Source: Procambarus clarkii (Eukaryota > Arthropoda > Malacostraca > Decapoda > Cambaridae). Taken from it: DNA of 64,000 nucleotides. The notes under the pieces are model-generated. The model ran no database searches. It was not told where the DNA came from and was given only the letters and a program-made list of their open reading frames with translations. The position numbers and the translations under genes were made by a program. Within the stretch, counting starts at the first letter, position 1, and each line of letters begins with the position of its first letter. The DNA is taken from positions 8,151,032 through 8,215,031 of the forward strand of contig NC_091209.1 of assembly GCF_040958095.1 (NCBI RefSeq), read 5' to 3'. Below, piece after piece: positions 45,967 to 57,071 of the stretch.

Positions 45967-46448
45967 TAGACCTAGAAATATTTTTATTTGATAATAATGT
46001 ACCCTTAGTTTTTGTGAATCATGTGTTCATAAAGTAAGTTATTCAACATTTATACTATAGAAAATACTATACATGAAAACAAGTGAAAAATGATCAAAGA
46101 AACATCCAAGGTGAACACTGGAGTCATATCTTATACTGTATACAACAGTGTCAGAAAAAGTAATTATTGGGTCTTGATAGATGCCTCCAGATTCCTTCCA
46201 TGATTGCTTTCACACTTGTCCAACCGGTAAAAGTATACACACAGTACACATTTTTTAGCTTTTCTTGCATTTTACATGCAAATGAATAATTCTATACAAA
46301 AATATTTTAGAATGTAATTTTGTGTGAATAGGCAGAAATGACTATATATCAATAGCTGCATGTTGAGGGTTAACAAATGTCCAGTAATGCATCAAAAACT
46401 AAATTTCTTTTTGCTCTATTAGCACTCAAAACTAAATAAATAACTTAC
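45965..46448. other. Intron sequence, nothing recognised
   Basis: AT-rich sequence between the CR1 element and the host exon at 46449; no repeat or exon is seen. Confidence 0.45.
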
Positions 46449-46649
46449 GTCCAAATAGTGGGCACGGATGACCAGCAGGAAGTAAGTAAGTATGAATATC
46501 CATAAGCTGCATATGATGGTGAACACGGCTACAGCACGCCATTCATTGATATATATAAGTATTCCAATTAAAATAGCACTAACAATAATACTGAAGATGA
46601 TGGATAGGAGTCTCATTGTCATGTGGGGAATCATCAAGCATGGCTTTTC
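46449..46649 (-). CDS. Host exon encoding two transmembrane helices
   Basis: On the minus strand, acceptor CCTTTTGTTTTCAG precedes GAAAAGCC and donor GTAAGT follows TTGGAC. The 201 bp (67 codons, phase 0 to phase 0) read EKPCLMIPHM through two hydrophobic helices, LLSIIFSIIVSAILIGILIY and VFTIICSLWIFILTYFLLVI, then RAHYLD. The pattern of helix, short charged loop with K-P and a proline-containing start to the next helix resembles LAPTM4/DUF4728 tetraspan proteins, but the match is structural and not a sequence identification. It joins in phase to the exon at 58069-58151 upstream and 37846-37938 downstream. The intron upstream is about 11.4 kb and full of transposons. Confidence 0.8.
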
Positions 46650-49594
46650 CTGAAAACAAAGGAAAAAAATTAAGATATATATTGGTATCTATTGTGAGAA
46701 TTATTCTTCAAAATTATGCAAGGGAAGGAGGATTATCCTATTCTATGATCCAACCTGTCATCCTAAAATGATAGTACTTATAGCAACAATTTAGACGAAC
46801 GTACAAAATAACCAACATCAAATGTAATGAAATGCCCTTTTCTGAATGAGCCTCTGTGGCTCCCTGAAGCTTTGTTGCTGATATAGCTTCCAAACACTTA
46901 GCCACATCAGTCACAGGAGTCTTATTTGCTTATTGGCACCAGAGCCCAAACCTGGCCCCTTCATAGCACAGGGAGTAAGGAATTATTATGATCACCCTCA
47001 CCAGGAAAGCACTCGGAAGGAAACTAAATGATGCAATACAACCGCTTGGTTTATGAAACGAAAGCACCAAAACGATCAAAAAGGCATTGCAAAAGAATCA
47101 CTTAAAATTAAAAATTAATCTGAAACAGGATATGAAACAACTCCCCTGGCACACATGCTCCAAGCTGCCCACAAAGCTGGCATCCCATGGAAGAAACCAC
47201 CAACCTGGATCAAACAACACAACCCACACATACTAAGGAGAGCATGAAGTGCCCCAACATTACAACTGGACGAGAGAGCCAATAAAAACAAAGCCTTAAG
47301 AAAAACAGCTCGGACTAAAGAGACACCTGCAAACCGAAGGGAAGAAAAACACGTGTGATCTAGAGACCAAGAAGGGTTAAGGCGAGCATGAGCTGGTTGG
47401 AGGTGAAAGAAAGCCAGAGACAACCTGCAAAACAGTACTGTGTAAGTATTGACACTGAATGTCAATGAAAGTGGTATCGTCAAAGCCACACGATAAGAAG
47501 CAACAGTATTATGAATGAGGTGCCGATCAACAACCAAAACAAAAAGGAAAGAACCACTGGAACCGACACAAACACTATGAAAAGAGGTGAGAGGAGCACC
47601 ATGAAACTTCAACCTGTCACAATTAGGAGACACTGGTTTGACTGAGCACCATACAAATGGTGGTAAATCTGCGTCAAAAATACTAGATGCATAGACTGTA
47701 AAGGATAAACCAGCAAAATACCTCGATGGGCCAATCTGCTGAAAGAGGCAGCCACAGAAAAATGCTCGGGTTCAAACACGGGGCTATTTTATTTTCAGGA
47801 GCTTCGAAAGGAGAAGAGAATTGTCAGGGGGGAAATTGCCAAGCTATTACGAAAATACAGTACTGGGAAGGGGTCAGGATAAGGATTTGGGATGGAAAGG
47901 GGAGGGAAGGAATGGTGTCCAACCATTTGGACGGTCGGGGATTAAACGCCGAACTGCATGAAGCGAGACCGTTGCTCTACCGTCCATCCCAAGTGGCTGG
48001 GCAATAAACAGTGGGCTAGAAGAGTAAAACTAGTGCTGAGTCATCCACCCATGTGCTAGAAGGATCACCTTGCCAAAGTATGTCTCCAACCAGGACAGCA
48101 GCACCCAGAGCATCAAATGAACCAAGGAAAAGAGGTAAATGTCTCTACCAGTCCAGCTAAAAGGCATCTACTGTGTGAGTCTCGTGATCAGGAAATGAAG
48201 CCAAACTGCTGGTGCCAAGCCAACATGAAGAGATCCACCTCATGGCAACCGAATTTGTCTCGTAGCCAACAGAAGAACACATTATCGACTGTCCACTCCA
48301 TGGAAATGGGCTGAAAGTGAAATAACATGTCTGCAAGAACACTGGATACAATCCACATGTGAACTGCACGGAAAACCAACCCCCGAGGAGCAAGAAGTCA
48401 AGCTACCCAAATAGTCTAGCTCCAATGAGTGAAGGACAAGAGAGACCTGCAATTCAGAGCACGAACCACCAGGAAGCAGTTGAAATGGAACCAAATGACA
48501 GCAAGGAAGAAGATGGATCCTTTGCAGGACAGGCCACACCGCCATAAACTCTCATGCTGTACTGTACACCCAATGGAGGGGGGTTTGGCTATCAACCCTG
48601 GGAGGCCTGGTGCATGCTGATCACAAAGCCCTAATCCAGAGCCAAGGTGTCTGACCATATCAATCAAGAGGGAAAGGTGGCACCACAGAACCCCACCCTG
48701 AAAACTCCAAAGAGGAAGCCGGCAAAGCAAGCGCCAACAAAGGGTGGACAGGGACTGAACCGAATGGGCCTGGCGATAGCAAAAGTGGCAGTACTGGAGG
48801 AACCAGTACATTGCCCGATGGCAAACTGTCTAGAAAATACTATGCCGACAAAACTCAGGCTCCCGCACAATTGCTCTAACAACCGACAAGTCACTGGGGC
48901 TGATCCAACACCAGAAGTTGATGCTGCTGCAGATTGAGCAGAGCTTCAGGGTGCAGGTAAAGATACTGACCGAGTTCAATTGAACCCCAACCAGGTCTGA
49001 ACCTGGGATGGAACCAACTGTGACATCTGCCAGTTTCCTAGGAATCCAAACCTGGCAAGCTAGGAAAGAATCAGATTTCTGACAAGCGGACATGTGGACG
49101 GACTGGGGACCCGAACAGATGTAGCTGGGGTCACAACTATCCGTGCTAATCTGGTAAAAATCCTAGGAGCTACATTCCAGCCAAAGGGCAGAACCTTGAA
49201 GTGGTAAGCCTGATGCTTCACTTAAAACCCTAACTAGTCCTGGAAACTTGAATGAATAGCAATGTGCCAGTACATGTCCTTGAGGTCCAGAAACACTATC
49301 CAGGAATTTGCCTGCAAAACCAGTCAAACCCGAGGTAAAGTGGTTGTGCAGAAGGTTAGATAGGAAATGAAGCTGTTCAAATAGAAAACACCACCTGTCG
49401 TAGAAGGTGATGAAGCCTGGAGCAGGGCAGAGCCGAGTGAGGCCTGGGGTAGAGAGCTCAGATGCGGGGCAAGTGTGGCACTCTGAATGCGGGCGGCAGA
49501 GTCGAAGAACTCGGTGCGGATGTTATGACCCATGTATTTACCCGATTCCTAACTACTCAATTTATAAACAGACTTTTTATCATGCCTCAAATTA
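46650..49594. other. Large intron, probable unclassified interspersed repeat with a SINE
   Basis: No coding domain is recognised on either strand in this stretch. Open frames such as 47115-47633 (minus) lack any domain, a methionine-led conserved start or splice logic. A tRNA-like SINE head lies at about 47930-48003 (separate entry). The uniform composition and lack of host-like features suggest an old non-coding repeat, but no ends or target duplication are visible. Confidence 0.4.
47840..48003 (-). mobile_element. tRNA-derived SINE, minus strand
   Basis: Read on the minus strand, about 75 bp from 48003 look like a tRNA: GCCCAGCCACTTGGGATGG, an A-box-like GGTAGAGCAACGG, an anticodon-arm-like stretch and a diverged B-box GCGTTTAATCCC. 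About 90 bp of unrelated body follows (CAAATGGTTGGACACCATTC and onward). The tRNA part does not keep a clean cloverleaf, and it is fused to extra sequence, so this is a retroposon and not a tRNA gene. The exact 3' end and target duplication are not determined. It is of a different family from the SINE at 33132. Confidence 0.7.
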
Positions 49595-50302
49595 CCGTAT
49601 TTGTCAGAGTACAAGACGCACTTTTTTTTATATTTAAATGTATCAAAAAAGTTCCCTGCGTCTAATGGGCTGTATTACGGATGGGAGACAGAGGGGCATA
49701 GGCTAGGGAGCCGGACGAGCATACTGGGTAAGTTTGCTAGGCACAAAAATTGTTGCCAGTAATAAAATATTGAAAGCAAGCAGAGTTATCACAGTCTATT
49801 ATCACAAACGTATGATACGTCGAAAGTTATGAAGGCGCTCGCATCATCTTACCCAGTATACATAACCCACACCTGATATGGCATACATTAATGACTTATA
49901 GATAAGACATTTATTCATTATCTAAATGAAAAATGATCCTAGATTATTGAAAGGAATGTTCAACTTTCATCCGCCTGTCGGCCATTTGCAATGCGTGAAT
50001 GACACCACCACCAGAGCGCTGTGATGGTGCGCCGCCCTGGTGGTCTGATGTGGCAACAAATCATCACATCCAGAAATACAAGTTTCACATCCATTATAGC
50101 AATTCTCTTGCCCAAAATATAAAAAACTACACCACAGCTGATCTTAGAGGAGGTAAGAGTTGTGGTACAAAATCCACTTTAAATATCTTTCAATAAATGT
50201 ATGATGAAACATACTATAATTTTAGTCTTTTTCCACAAAATGTCCTTGTAAAATAGGGGTGAATCCTATGCGAGGATGTCTCTTTTATGCCGGCAAATAC
50301 TG
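49595..50302. mobile_element. TA-flanked MITE-like DNA transposon, 708 bp
   Basis: The left terminus is CCGTATTTGTCAGAGTACAA (from 49595), preceded by TA (49593-49594). The right terminus read inward on the minus strand is CAGTATTTGCCGGCATAAAA (to 50302), followed by TA (50303-50304). The two ends match at most positions over about 25 bp, forming terminal inverted repeats with a TA target, as in Tc1/mariner/pogo-type elements. No transposase is encoded. The family assignment is inferred from ends and target only. Confidence 0.65.
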
Positions 50303-50304
50303 TA

Positions 50305-51244
50305 GTTATGTATTACAATTGCCTATATTTCTTGATTCAGTTCATAGTGCTATGTTATTTTATTTATTGTGATTGTATTGCAGTTATGCTATTATATTAC
50401 AGTGTTCTATTATACTGTATAAGAGTTGGTTAGTGGAGCGGTGACGAGTATGGTCACTGGTGTTGGACGGGTATTTGACAATATGGGTTCATGGAAGCAT
50501 CAGTGGTACCAGCTGTGTGTGTCACTGAATGGATATTATTTTCAGAGGAGGAAGTACTGTATAATTATACGAGTTATTTCAAGTATAGTATGTATAATGT
50601 ATTTAATACGCATGTTAATAAGTGTATGGTGGTGTTTACCACAGTGAGGAGGTGCGTGTTATATTACGTGGCATTGTGGCATTATGAGTCTGGTATTCAT
50701 GTGATTTATTAATAAGCTGTACATATTAATGAGAGTCAGTGGTCAAAAGCCCATAATCAGTAATTATTAATCTTGTCTGTACTTGTTTATTTTTATTTGT
50801 GCCCTTCACAGAGTAAACCGGTGTTCCATTATTAGTACAACAGTGGTTTTTACTTAATGAATCCTGTAGTTAGTATTTATGATATCAGGCCCATAAGGAG
50901 CTTTCGGAGCTGCTTCCAGAACACTAGCTTTACCAAGTGCGAGTGGTAACAGCAGGACAAGAACGTGGAAGCTTGATGCAGCCGGAGTCTGGCTGTCTGC
51001 TCTGTGTTGAAGCTGAAACGTCTAGTGAAGGTAGGAGCTGGACACGTCAAGTGTTATGTTGTTGTTGGCAAATGTTGATGTGTGGTATCTCTTAAGCATC
51101 TGTACTGAACCACTGTTGGAGATAGACTGATGGTGATTCTTTGTTGTTTTAGACTCGGCTGCTCAGAACAAAAAGTTCCAAGCAGCACTGGCTATGGGGA
51201 GACTGCTTATATTACAGGTCCACACCCTGCCTGACCATCATCTA
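50305..51244. other. Intron sequence, nothing recognised
   Basis: No exon with splice signals in the host frame, no repeat ends and no coding domain seen. Confidence 0.4.
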
Positions 51245-51339
51245 GCAGGTTTGGGAAGTAAGTAAGTAATTATCAAAAGAAGGCACCAAACCGGGAAGGC
51301 TATGTAGCACCATCAAATGCGCAAAATAATCAGAGGGCG

Positions 51340-51834
51340 CTAAATATCACCAAGGATGCCAATACGAGAACAAAAACGCATAAGGCGAACGATATCAAAA
51401 GTATCCGAGTCACCAAGAATTCTATTGAGGGACAGGTGACCGCGAGGGGCGGTCGGAAAGCAAGACACGCTCGTCCTGGAAGTCAGGACATTCAAGAAGG
51501 ACATGCATGACCATAAGAGGGACAATGCAACTAGGACAATAAGGAGCAAGGCGGCGCTCCATCAAGTGACCATGGGTTAAGCGAGTATGGCCAATACGCA
51601 ATCTCGCCAGAGCTGTTTCCCACCGCCGGTTACGGTGGAAGGAGGACGGCCACGAGGAAACACAACATTTAAGAGTACGTAGCTTGTTACCAGTAACAGA
51701 CAACCAAGAAGCCTGCCAACGGGTAAGGACTGAGGAATGGATAACCGGGTAAAAGTCAGAATACGGAATGCCTTTACGAGAGATGGGACAAGAGCGGACA
51801 TCTTCCTTGGCGGCTGCATCCGCACGCTCATTTA
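51340..51834 (-). pseudogene. I-like LINE ORF2, end of RNase H and C-terminal domain
   Basis: After the frame break at about 51835-51845, ORF2 continues in another frame: NERADAAAKED, PISRKGIPYSDFYPVI, NKLRTLKCCVSSWPSSFHRN, GHTRLTHGHLMERR and a zinc-ribbon-like CPSC...H...C (APYCPSCIVPLMVMHVLLEC). A further loss of two bases near 51455, relative to copy 2, moves the last part (SCFPTAPRGHLSLNRILGD to SRIGILGDI) into a third frame, ending at 51340. The NERAD motif normally supplies the last catalytic aspartate of RNase H. Confidence 0.85.
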
Positions 51835-54330
51835 AAGACACCAATATGGCTGGGAACCCAACAAAACTCAACTGACTTAAATTTACTGTGAACAAGAAAC
51901 AGCCAATGCTGGATCTCGACAACTACTGGATGAACCGGATTAAAGGACCCGAGAGCCATGAGGGCACTACGAGAGTCAACAACAACTACAAAGGAGGACT
52001 GATGACGAGAAAGCAGGAGACGAAGAGCATAGAGAATAGCATAAAGTTCCGCTGTAAAGATACTAGTCTCCAGAGGTAAGCGACACATATAAGTGCAATC
52101 AGGAAAAACAACAGAGTAGCCAACACTGTCCGCCGACTTAGACCCATCGGTGAAGACAGAAACGGAGCGGGAGTGAGAAGAAAAGTGCTCAAGGAAAAGG
52201 CGTTTTAGAACCGTAGGAGGGGTAAAAGCTTTAGCGATACGGGTCAAGGAAGTATAAAACCGCGGAAGAGGGACTCTCCACGGGGGCAAAGAAGGAACAA
52301 CACGAGGAGAAACATTAGAAATACGAACGGAAAGAGAATCCTGGAGGTGAGATAACCGGACAGAAAGAGGGAGGTGGTGAAGAGGAACAGGAACCGCAGG
52401 AGGGGTAAAAGCTAAAGCCCGACAGAGGCGAGAGGAAGGATGTTGTAAGGACCGCGCAAGATAGCGAAGACAGTAGCGATCACGGTGGTCCTGGAGAGAC
52501 AGGAAGCCAGTGTCAACATACAAGCTAAGGACGGGAGTCGAACGAAAGGCACCAGAACTGAGGCGCAACCCAGTATGGTGCAAAGCATCAAGACGCCGAA
52601 GAGTAGAAGGAGAAGCAGACGAGTAAGCAGGGCAACCATAATCGAGCTTAGACAGGACAAGAGAGGAATGTAAAGCAAGGAGAGTGCGCCTATCTGCTCC
52701 CCAAGAAGTATGGGACAAGACCCGAAGCAGGGTAAGGGCCTTAGAGCACTCAACACGGAGGTAAGAGATATGGGGAGACCAAGACAAACGAGTGTCAAGG
52801 AATAACCCCAAAAGATTTGCGGAATCTTTGTATTCAAGGGGATGACCATAAAGTGACAAAGAGGGGCGAAGAACAACCCGTTTCCGCGTAAAAGTCATGG
52901 CACAAGTCTTAGAAGTAGAGAACCTGAAGCCATGATCGGTGGCCCAAGACGACACGGCATCAATTGCAAGTTGAAGCCGGCGCTGAAGGAGAGGCGAATC
53001 ATCACCCTGACAGCAAAGGGTAAGATCATCAACATAGAGAGTGGAGAAGACACCAGAAGGAAGAGAAGAAAGAAGACCATTGAGGGCAACCAGAAAAAGA
53101 GTAGTGCTCAGAACACTACCCTGGGGCACACCTTCGTATTGCTGAAAAGAGGCAGAGCGCGCGGTACCAAGGCGCACCCGAAAGGAACGACGGAAGAGGA
53201 AGCTGCGGAGAAAGAGAGGGAGATGACCATGAAGGCCAAAAGAATGAAGTTGAGATAGAATATGATATCTCCAAGTAGTGTCGTAAACCTTTTCCAGGTC
53301 AAAAAGGACGGCAACAACGGAGGTCTTCGCAGCAAAAGCAGTACGAATATAGACCTCCAAGTTCACCAGGACATCTGTCGTGCTGCGGCACTTGCGGAAA
53401 CCAAATTGAGAAGGGGAAAGGAGGTGATGGTGTTCCAGGAACCACATCAGACGAACGTTAACCATACGTTCAAAGAGTTTGCAGACAACTTGTAAGAGCA
53501 ATAGGGCGAAAGTCCTTAGGGGAAGTACCCAGAGACCCCGGTTTGCGAACAGGGAGGACAACGGCATCGAGCCAGTCCTCAGGGACTCACGACAACTCCC
53601 AGATCCGATTATACAGACTCGGTAAATACCGAGACGTGCACGGAGGGAGACGGCGAAGCATCTCATAATGAATACCATCGGAGCCCGCCGCCGTAGAACC
53701 GCAGAGGGCCAGGGCAGAACGAAGTTCAGAGAGAGAGAGAAGGGATCATTATAGGGTAGGTGAAGACGAGTGCAGAAATCTAAAGGACGAGACTCCAGGA
53801 CAGGTTTACGAAGAAAAGATTGGGGAAGATGAAGACCAGAGCTAACAGAAGAAAAGTGGGAACCCAGTACGGAAGCGACCTGCAACGGGTCCGCCACAAG
53901 AGTATCATGGAGGTGAAGGACCGGTGAAACATCGGGAACGAATTTACCCGCTATCTTGCGGATACGCTTCCAGATCTGGGCCAGAGGAGTTTCGGACGTA
54001 ATTGTCGAGACATAAGATGCCCAACATTCACGTTTAGCCGTACGGATGGCCCTACGGGCCACCGCACTCGCTTTCCGAAAGAAAAGAAAAGAATCGGTCG
54101 TCTGCCTACGGCGGTGCCTCTTCCAGGCTGCACGCTTACAGCGGACAGCCCGAGCACAGTCCGCATTCCACCAGGGAACGCACTTTCGTGGACCCCGAGA
54201 GGAAGAGCGAGGGATAGAGCGGAGGGCAGCGTTGAAGACAGCGTCATGAAAAAGGAGGAGAGCGCGAGAGAGAGGCAGAAGGGAGAGGTCAGAGAGTAGC
54301 ACTGAGGGAAAATAGGGTCCAGTCCGCCTT
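51828..54330 (-). pseudogene. I-like LINE ORF2, reverse transcriptase and RNase H
   Basis: One long open frame covers this part (897 codons counted from 54521; the first ~65 are out of register). Visible are PRKCVPWWNADCARA (linker), FGFRKCRSTTDVLVNLE, LFDLEKVYD (about residues 406-414), YEGVPQGSVLSTTLF, the catalytic YVDD (496-499) and RNase H with TDGSKSAD (791-798), AELYAIL (824-830) and VVDSRSAL (847-854). Residues about 263-344 are in the wrong register: another frame over 53495-53730 gives the expected AAGSDGIHYEM, PVRKPGSLGTSPKDFRPIAL and a TGA. Thus two compensating indels hide a damaged RT segment inside an apparently intact frame. The frame ends at CWVPSHIGVFK before the fourth RNase H residue. 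Confidence 0.9.
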
Positions 54331-55055
54331 AGCAAACTGCCACCTAGGGAAAGAGAGGGAAGGGCGAAAAGAGAAAAAGGAAACAAGGATGGGGAAATGA
54401 TCACTTCCATGGAGGTCATCAAGAACCTGCCACGTGAAATCAAAGTAAAGAGAAGAGGAGCAGAGAGAAAGATCAAGACAAGAAAGGGTGCGAGTCTGAG
54501 AGTCCAAATGAGTGGGCTCACCAGAATTCAGAAGAGACAGGGAAGAAGATAGGAGAAACGGCTCAAGAAGGCGACCCCGGGTATTCGTCAGAACGTCACC
54601 CCAAAGAGAATGACGACAATTGAAGTCACCCAGCAGGAGCACAGGCTCCGGCAAGGAGTCTAGGAGGTGTTTCAAATCAGGAAGAGAAAGCGGGACACTC
54701 GGGGGGAGATAAATGGAACAAACAGTGTACCATTTCCCCACAAAGATACGAGCAGCAGAACAATGGAGAGGCGAAGGAAAAAGTAAAGGCACAAAGGGAA
54801 CATCAGCACGAATCAAAAGAGCAGAAGAATTAGAAGCCCCAGCAACAGCTGGGAGGGGGGGGGAGAGAAAGGAATAGCCACGAAAACGACCAGGACGAGC
54901 ACCAAGCATCGGCTCCTGGAGACAGACAAGGGCGAAAACCGCGAAATCAGAAGTTGGAGTTCGAGGAAATTGGCGTAATAACCTCGAACGTTCCATTGAA
55001 GAATGGACAACGACGAGAAGAGAAAGGACAAAAACAGAGAACAAGGAAGAAACAA
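54289..55055 (-). pseudogene. I-like LINE ORF2, APE-type endonuclease
   Basis: The endonuclease nicks target DNA to start reverse transcription. Its start, ILQWNVRGYYANFLELQLLI, is in one frame (to about 54925). The rest is in another frame: VCLQEPMLGARPG, LLGDFNCRHSLWGD, SQTRTLSCLDLSLC and GSDHFPILVSF. The latter closes at 54289 just after ADWTLFSLSATL, where RT begins in a third frame. Two frameshifts therefore disrupt the domain and its junction to RT. The catalytic signatures (N in LQWN, E in LQEP, D/N in GDFN, SDH) are all still readable. Confidence 0.9.
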
Positions 55056-55078
55056 AGGCGAAAGAGCAACAGAGCACG

Positions 55079-55236
55079 TTAAAGAATATCAGGGTCGGGA
55101 TCAGGGTCAGCAAAGTCAGGGTTAGGGGGTATGGGTAAACTGAGCAAAGACGGAGGGAAGGAAACGGGAGAACAGATCAGAGGTGGGCGGGCAGGGTCCG
55201 GAGGAGGAGGAGGAGGAGGAGGAGGAGGAGGAGGAG

Positions 55237-55286
<50 letters not shown>

Positions 55287-57071
55287 GACAACGGAGAGGA
55301 GCAGGCAAGGACAGCAGCAGCAAGAGGAGGGGTAGAAAGAGGGGAGCGTACCTCAGCAAGGGCAGCAACTGAGAGGGAAGCGGGGGCTAAAGAAACCTCC
55401 ATAGCAGGAACAGGGGTCGCAACCACCGAAATGGGAGGGGAAGGAGCGAGAGAGGCAGAAGTAGGGGCCGAGAAAGAAAGCGAAACCTCCTTACCCGCCG
55501 GGGAGGAGGAAGGAGAGGAGCCAGGTTTACGCTTCTGACGTAAAGAGACAGGTGTCCCAGCAACCACGTACTGGGCAACGGATTCTAGCGTCTCAACAGG
55601 AGAAGCTGAACGAGAGCACACATGACGGCCGTTTGGAGAGCGATGGACATCAGCCCGCACCGACAGGCGGCGGGGAGAGTCAAGAGACTGAGGGGAAGGA
55701 TGGGAAGGAGGAACGGAGGGAGACGAGGAAGACACAGGAGACACGACAGACCGGGTAGAAGGAAGGGGAACCCTAGACAGAGGACCAGAAGGAGGATCCT
55801 TCGGTAGACAACCCAAAGGAACAGAGGAGGGGGCAGTGGGCGCAGCAGGGTCCAAGGCCCGGAAACAGTTGTGAGTCTGAGGAAGGTGGGAAGGACGAGG
55901 AGAGGAAGAGCGCAACACGCGAGCATAAGAGATATTAGCATAAGGCGGGAGCCGGCGAACCTGGCGTCTCGCCTCAGGAAAAGATAAACGCTCCCGGTGC
56001 TTCAAGTTGAGGACGGCTGCCTCAAGCTTGAAATGGACACACACACGGGAGAAGGTAGGATGGGCCTCACCGCAGTTGAGGCAACGAGCCTGGGGAGAAG
56101 TGCACTCCGACTTAGAGTGACCTTCGCCACCACACAAAGGACAGAGAGAGACAGTCCCGGAGCAGCGGAGGGCACCATGCCCAAACCTCCAGCACTTGTT
56201 GCAGAGCCAAGGAGAAGGAATGTACTCCTGGACAGAGCACCTGGCACCAGCAAGAATGACAGAGGGTGGAAGGGTCCTAGCATCAAAGGTAATCTTCACA
56301 ACCCGGAGAGGTTGACGGCGACTACCACGAGGGGGACGAGTAAACGTGTCCACCTGGAGAATAGAATGGCCCTGGGCAGCAAGGATATGCCGAATATCGT
56401 CGTGGCAGTCGCGCAGGTCCCGAACGCCGGTCGCAACATGGGGCGGGAGCAAAATAGTGCCAACACTGGCATTCAACTGAGCGTTCTTCGAGACCCGAAC
56501 AGGGGTCTCGCCAAGGCAGGATAAGGCAGCCAACCGGGAAGCAGCATCCTGAGAAGGAGCAGCAACGACACGTGTACCGAGACGAGTGGGGTTGAAAGTA
56601 ATGGAGGCATCCACGGAATCAACGAGATGTCGACGGAGGGAGAAATCGTCAGGAGGCGCAGAATCAAGAAGGAGGAGATCAAAATATTTGGCCCACGAAG
56701 CGGGACCAAACAAGGCTTGATAGGTAGCAGAACTGGAAGGAATCAAGCGAGGGTGGCCGTGACGAGGACGGCGGTGAGAACCCCCAGAGAGAGAGGGGTT
56801 AAAAGGCGCAGTAGTTACAACTAGAGAAGGAGCCGTGCCAGGGGACGAGGTAGTCACCACTGGGGGCTTGGGGCTCGACCCAACCACAGAGGGAGGGAGG
56901 GGAGCCAGGGGAAGGAATCAGAGAAGCCAAAGGAGGAGCAAGGTCGGGGCCCAATGCAGCGGAGGCTACAGAGCCCGGTCTTCCAACACGGACTGACTCG
57001 GGGGCTTGGTCGCCCACCCCACGAGCCTGAGACGGTAAACCAGAAACGGCCGAAACAGGGGTCATCATCAT
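55079..57071 (-). pseudogene. I-like LINE ORF1 (Gag-like, three CCHC knuckles, polyproline tail)
   Basis: A frame of about 600 codons ends at 55079. It has an RRM-like region (SWAKYFDLLLLDSAP, LGTRVVAAPSQDAASRLAAL, QPLRVVKITFDARTLP) and three knuckles: CNKCWRFGHGALRC, CPLCGGEGHSKSEC and CLNCGEAHPTFSRVC. A proline/serine-rich tail follows with a run of about 16 prolines encoded by the GGA/TCC microsatellite at 55200-55286. The long frame has no ATG at its start; the likely start is ATGATGATG at 57071 in a neighbouring frame (MMMTPVSAVSGLPSQARG). A frameshift near 56880 therefore breaks ORF1. The protein would bind element RNA. Confidence 0.87.
55200..55286. repeat. GGA microsatellite inside LINE ORF1
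   Basis: Pure GGA triplets with later GAAGAGGAGGAG interruptions; read on the minus strand in the ORF1 frame they code polyproline. Being a triplet repeat, length change keeps the frame. Confidence 0.95.

Noticed and set aside
47115..47633. 172-codon minus-strand frame as a host gene
   Set aside because: No domain, no splice-phase fit with the host exons, and it lies in probable repeat sequence.
47930..48003. tRNA gene on the minus strand
   Set aside because: The B-box is diverged and the cloverleaf is not clean; unrelated sequence follows, as in a SINE.
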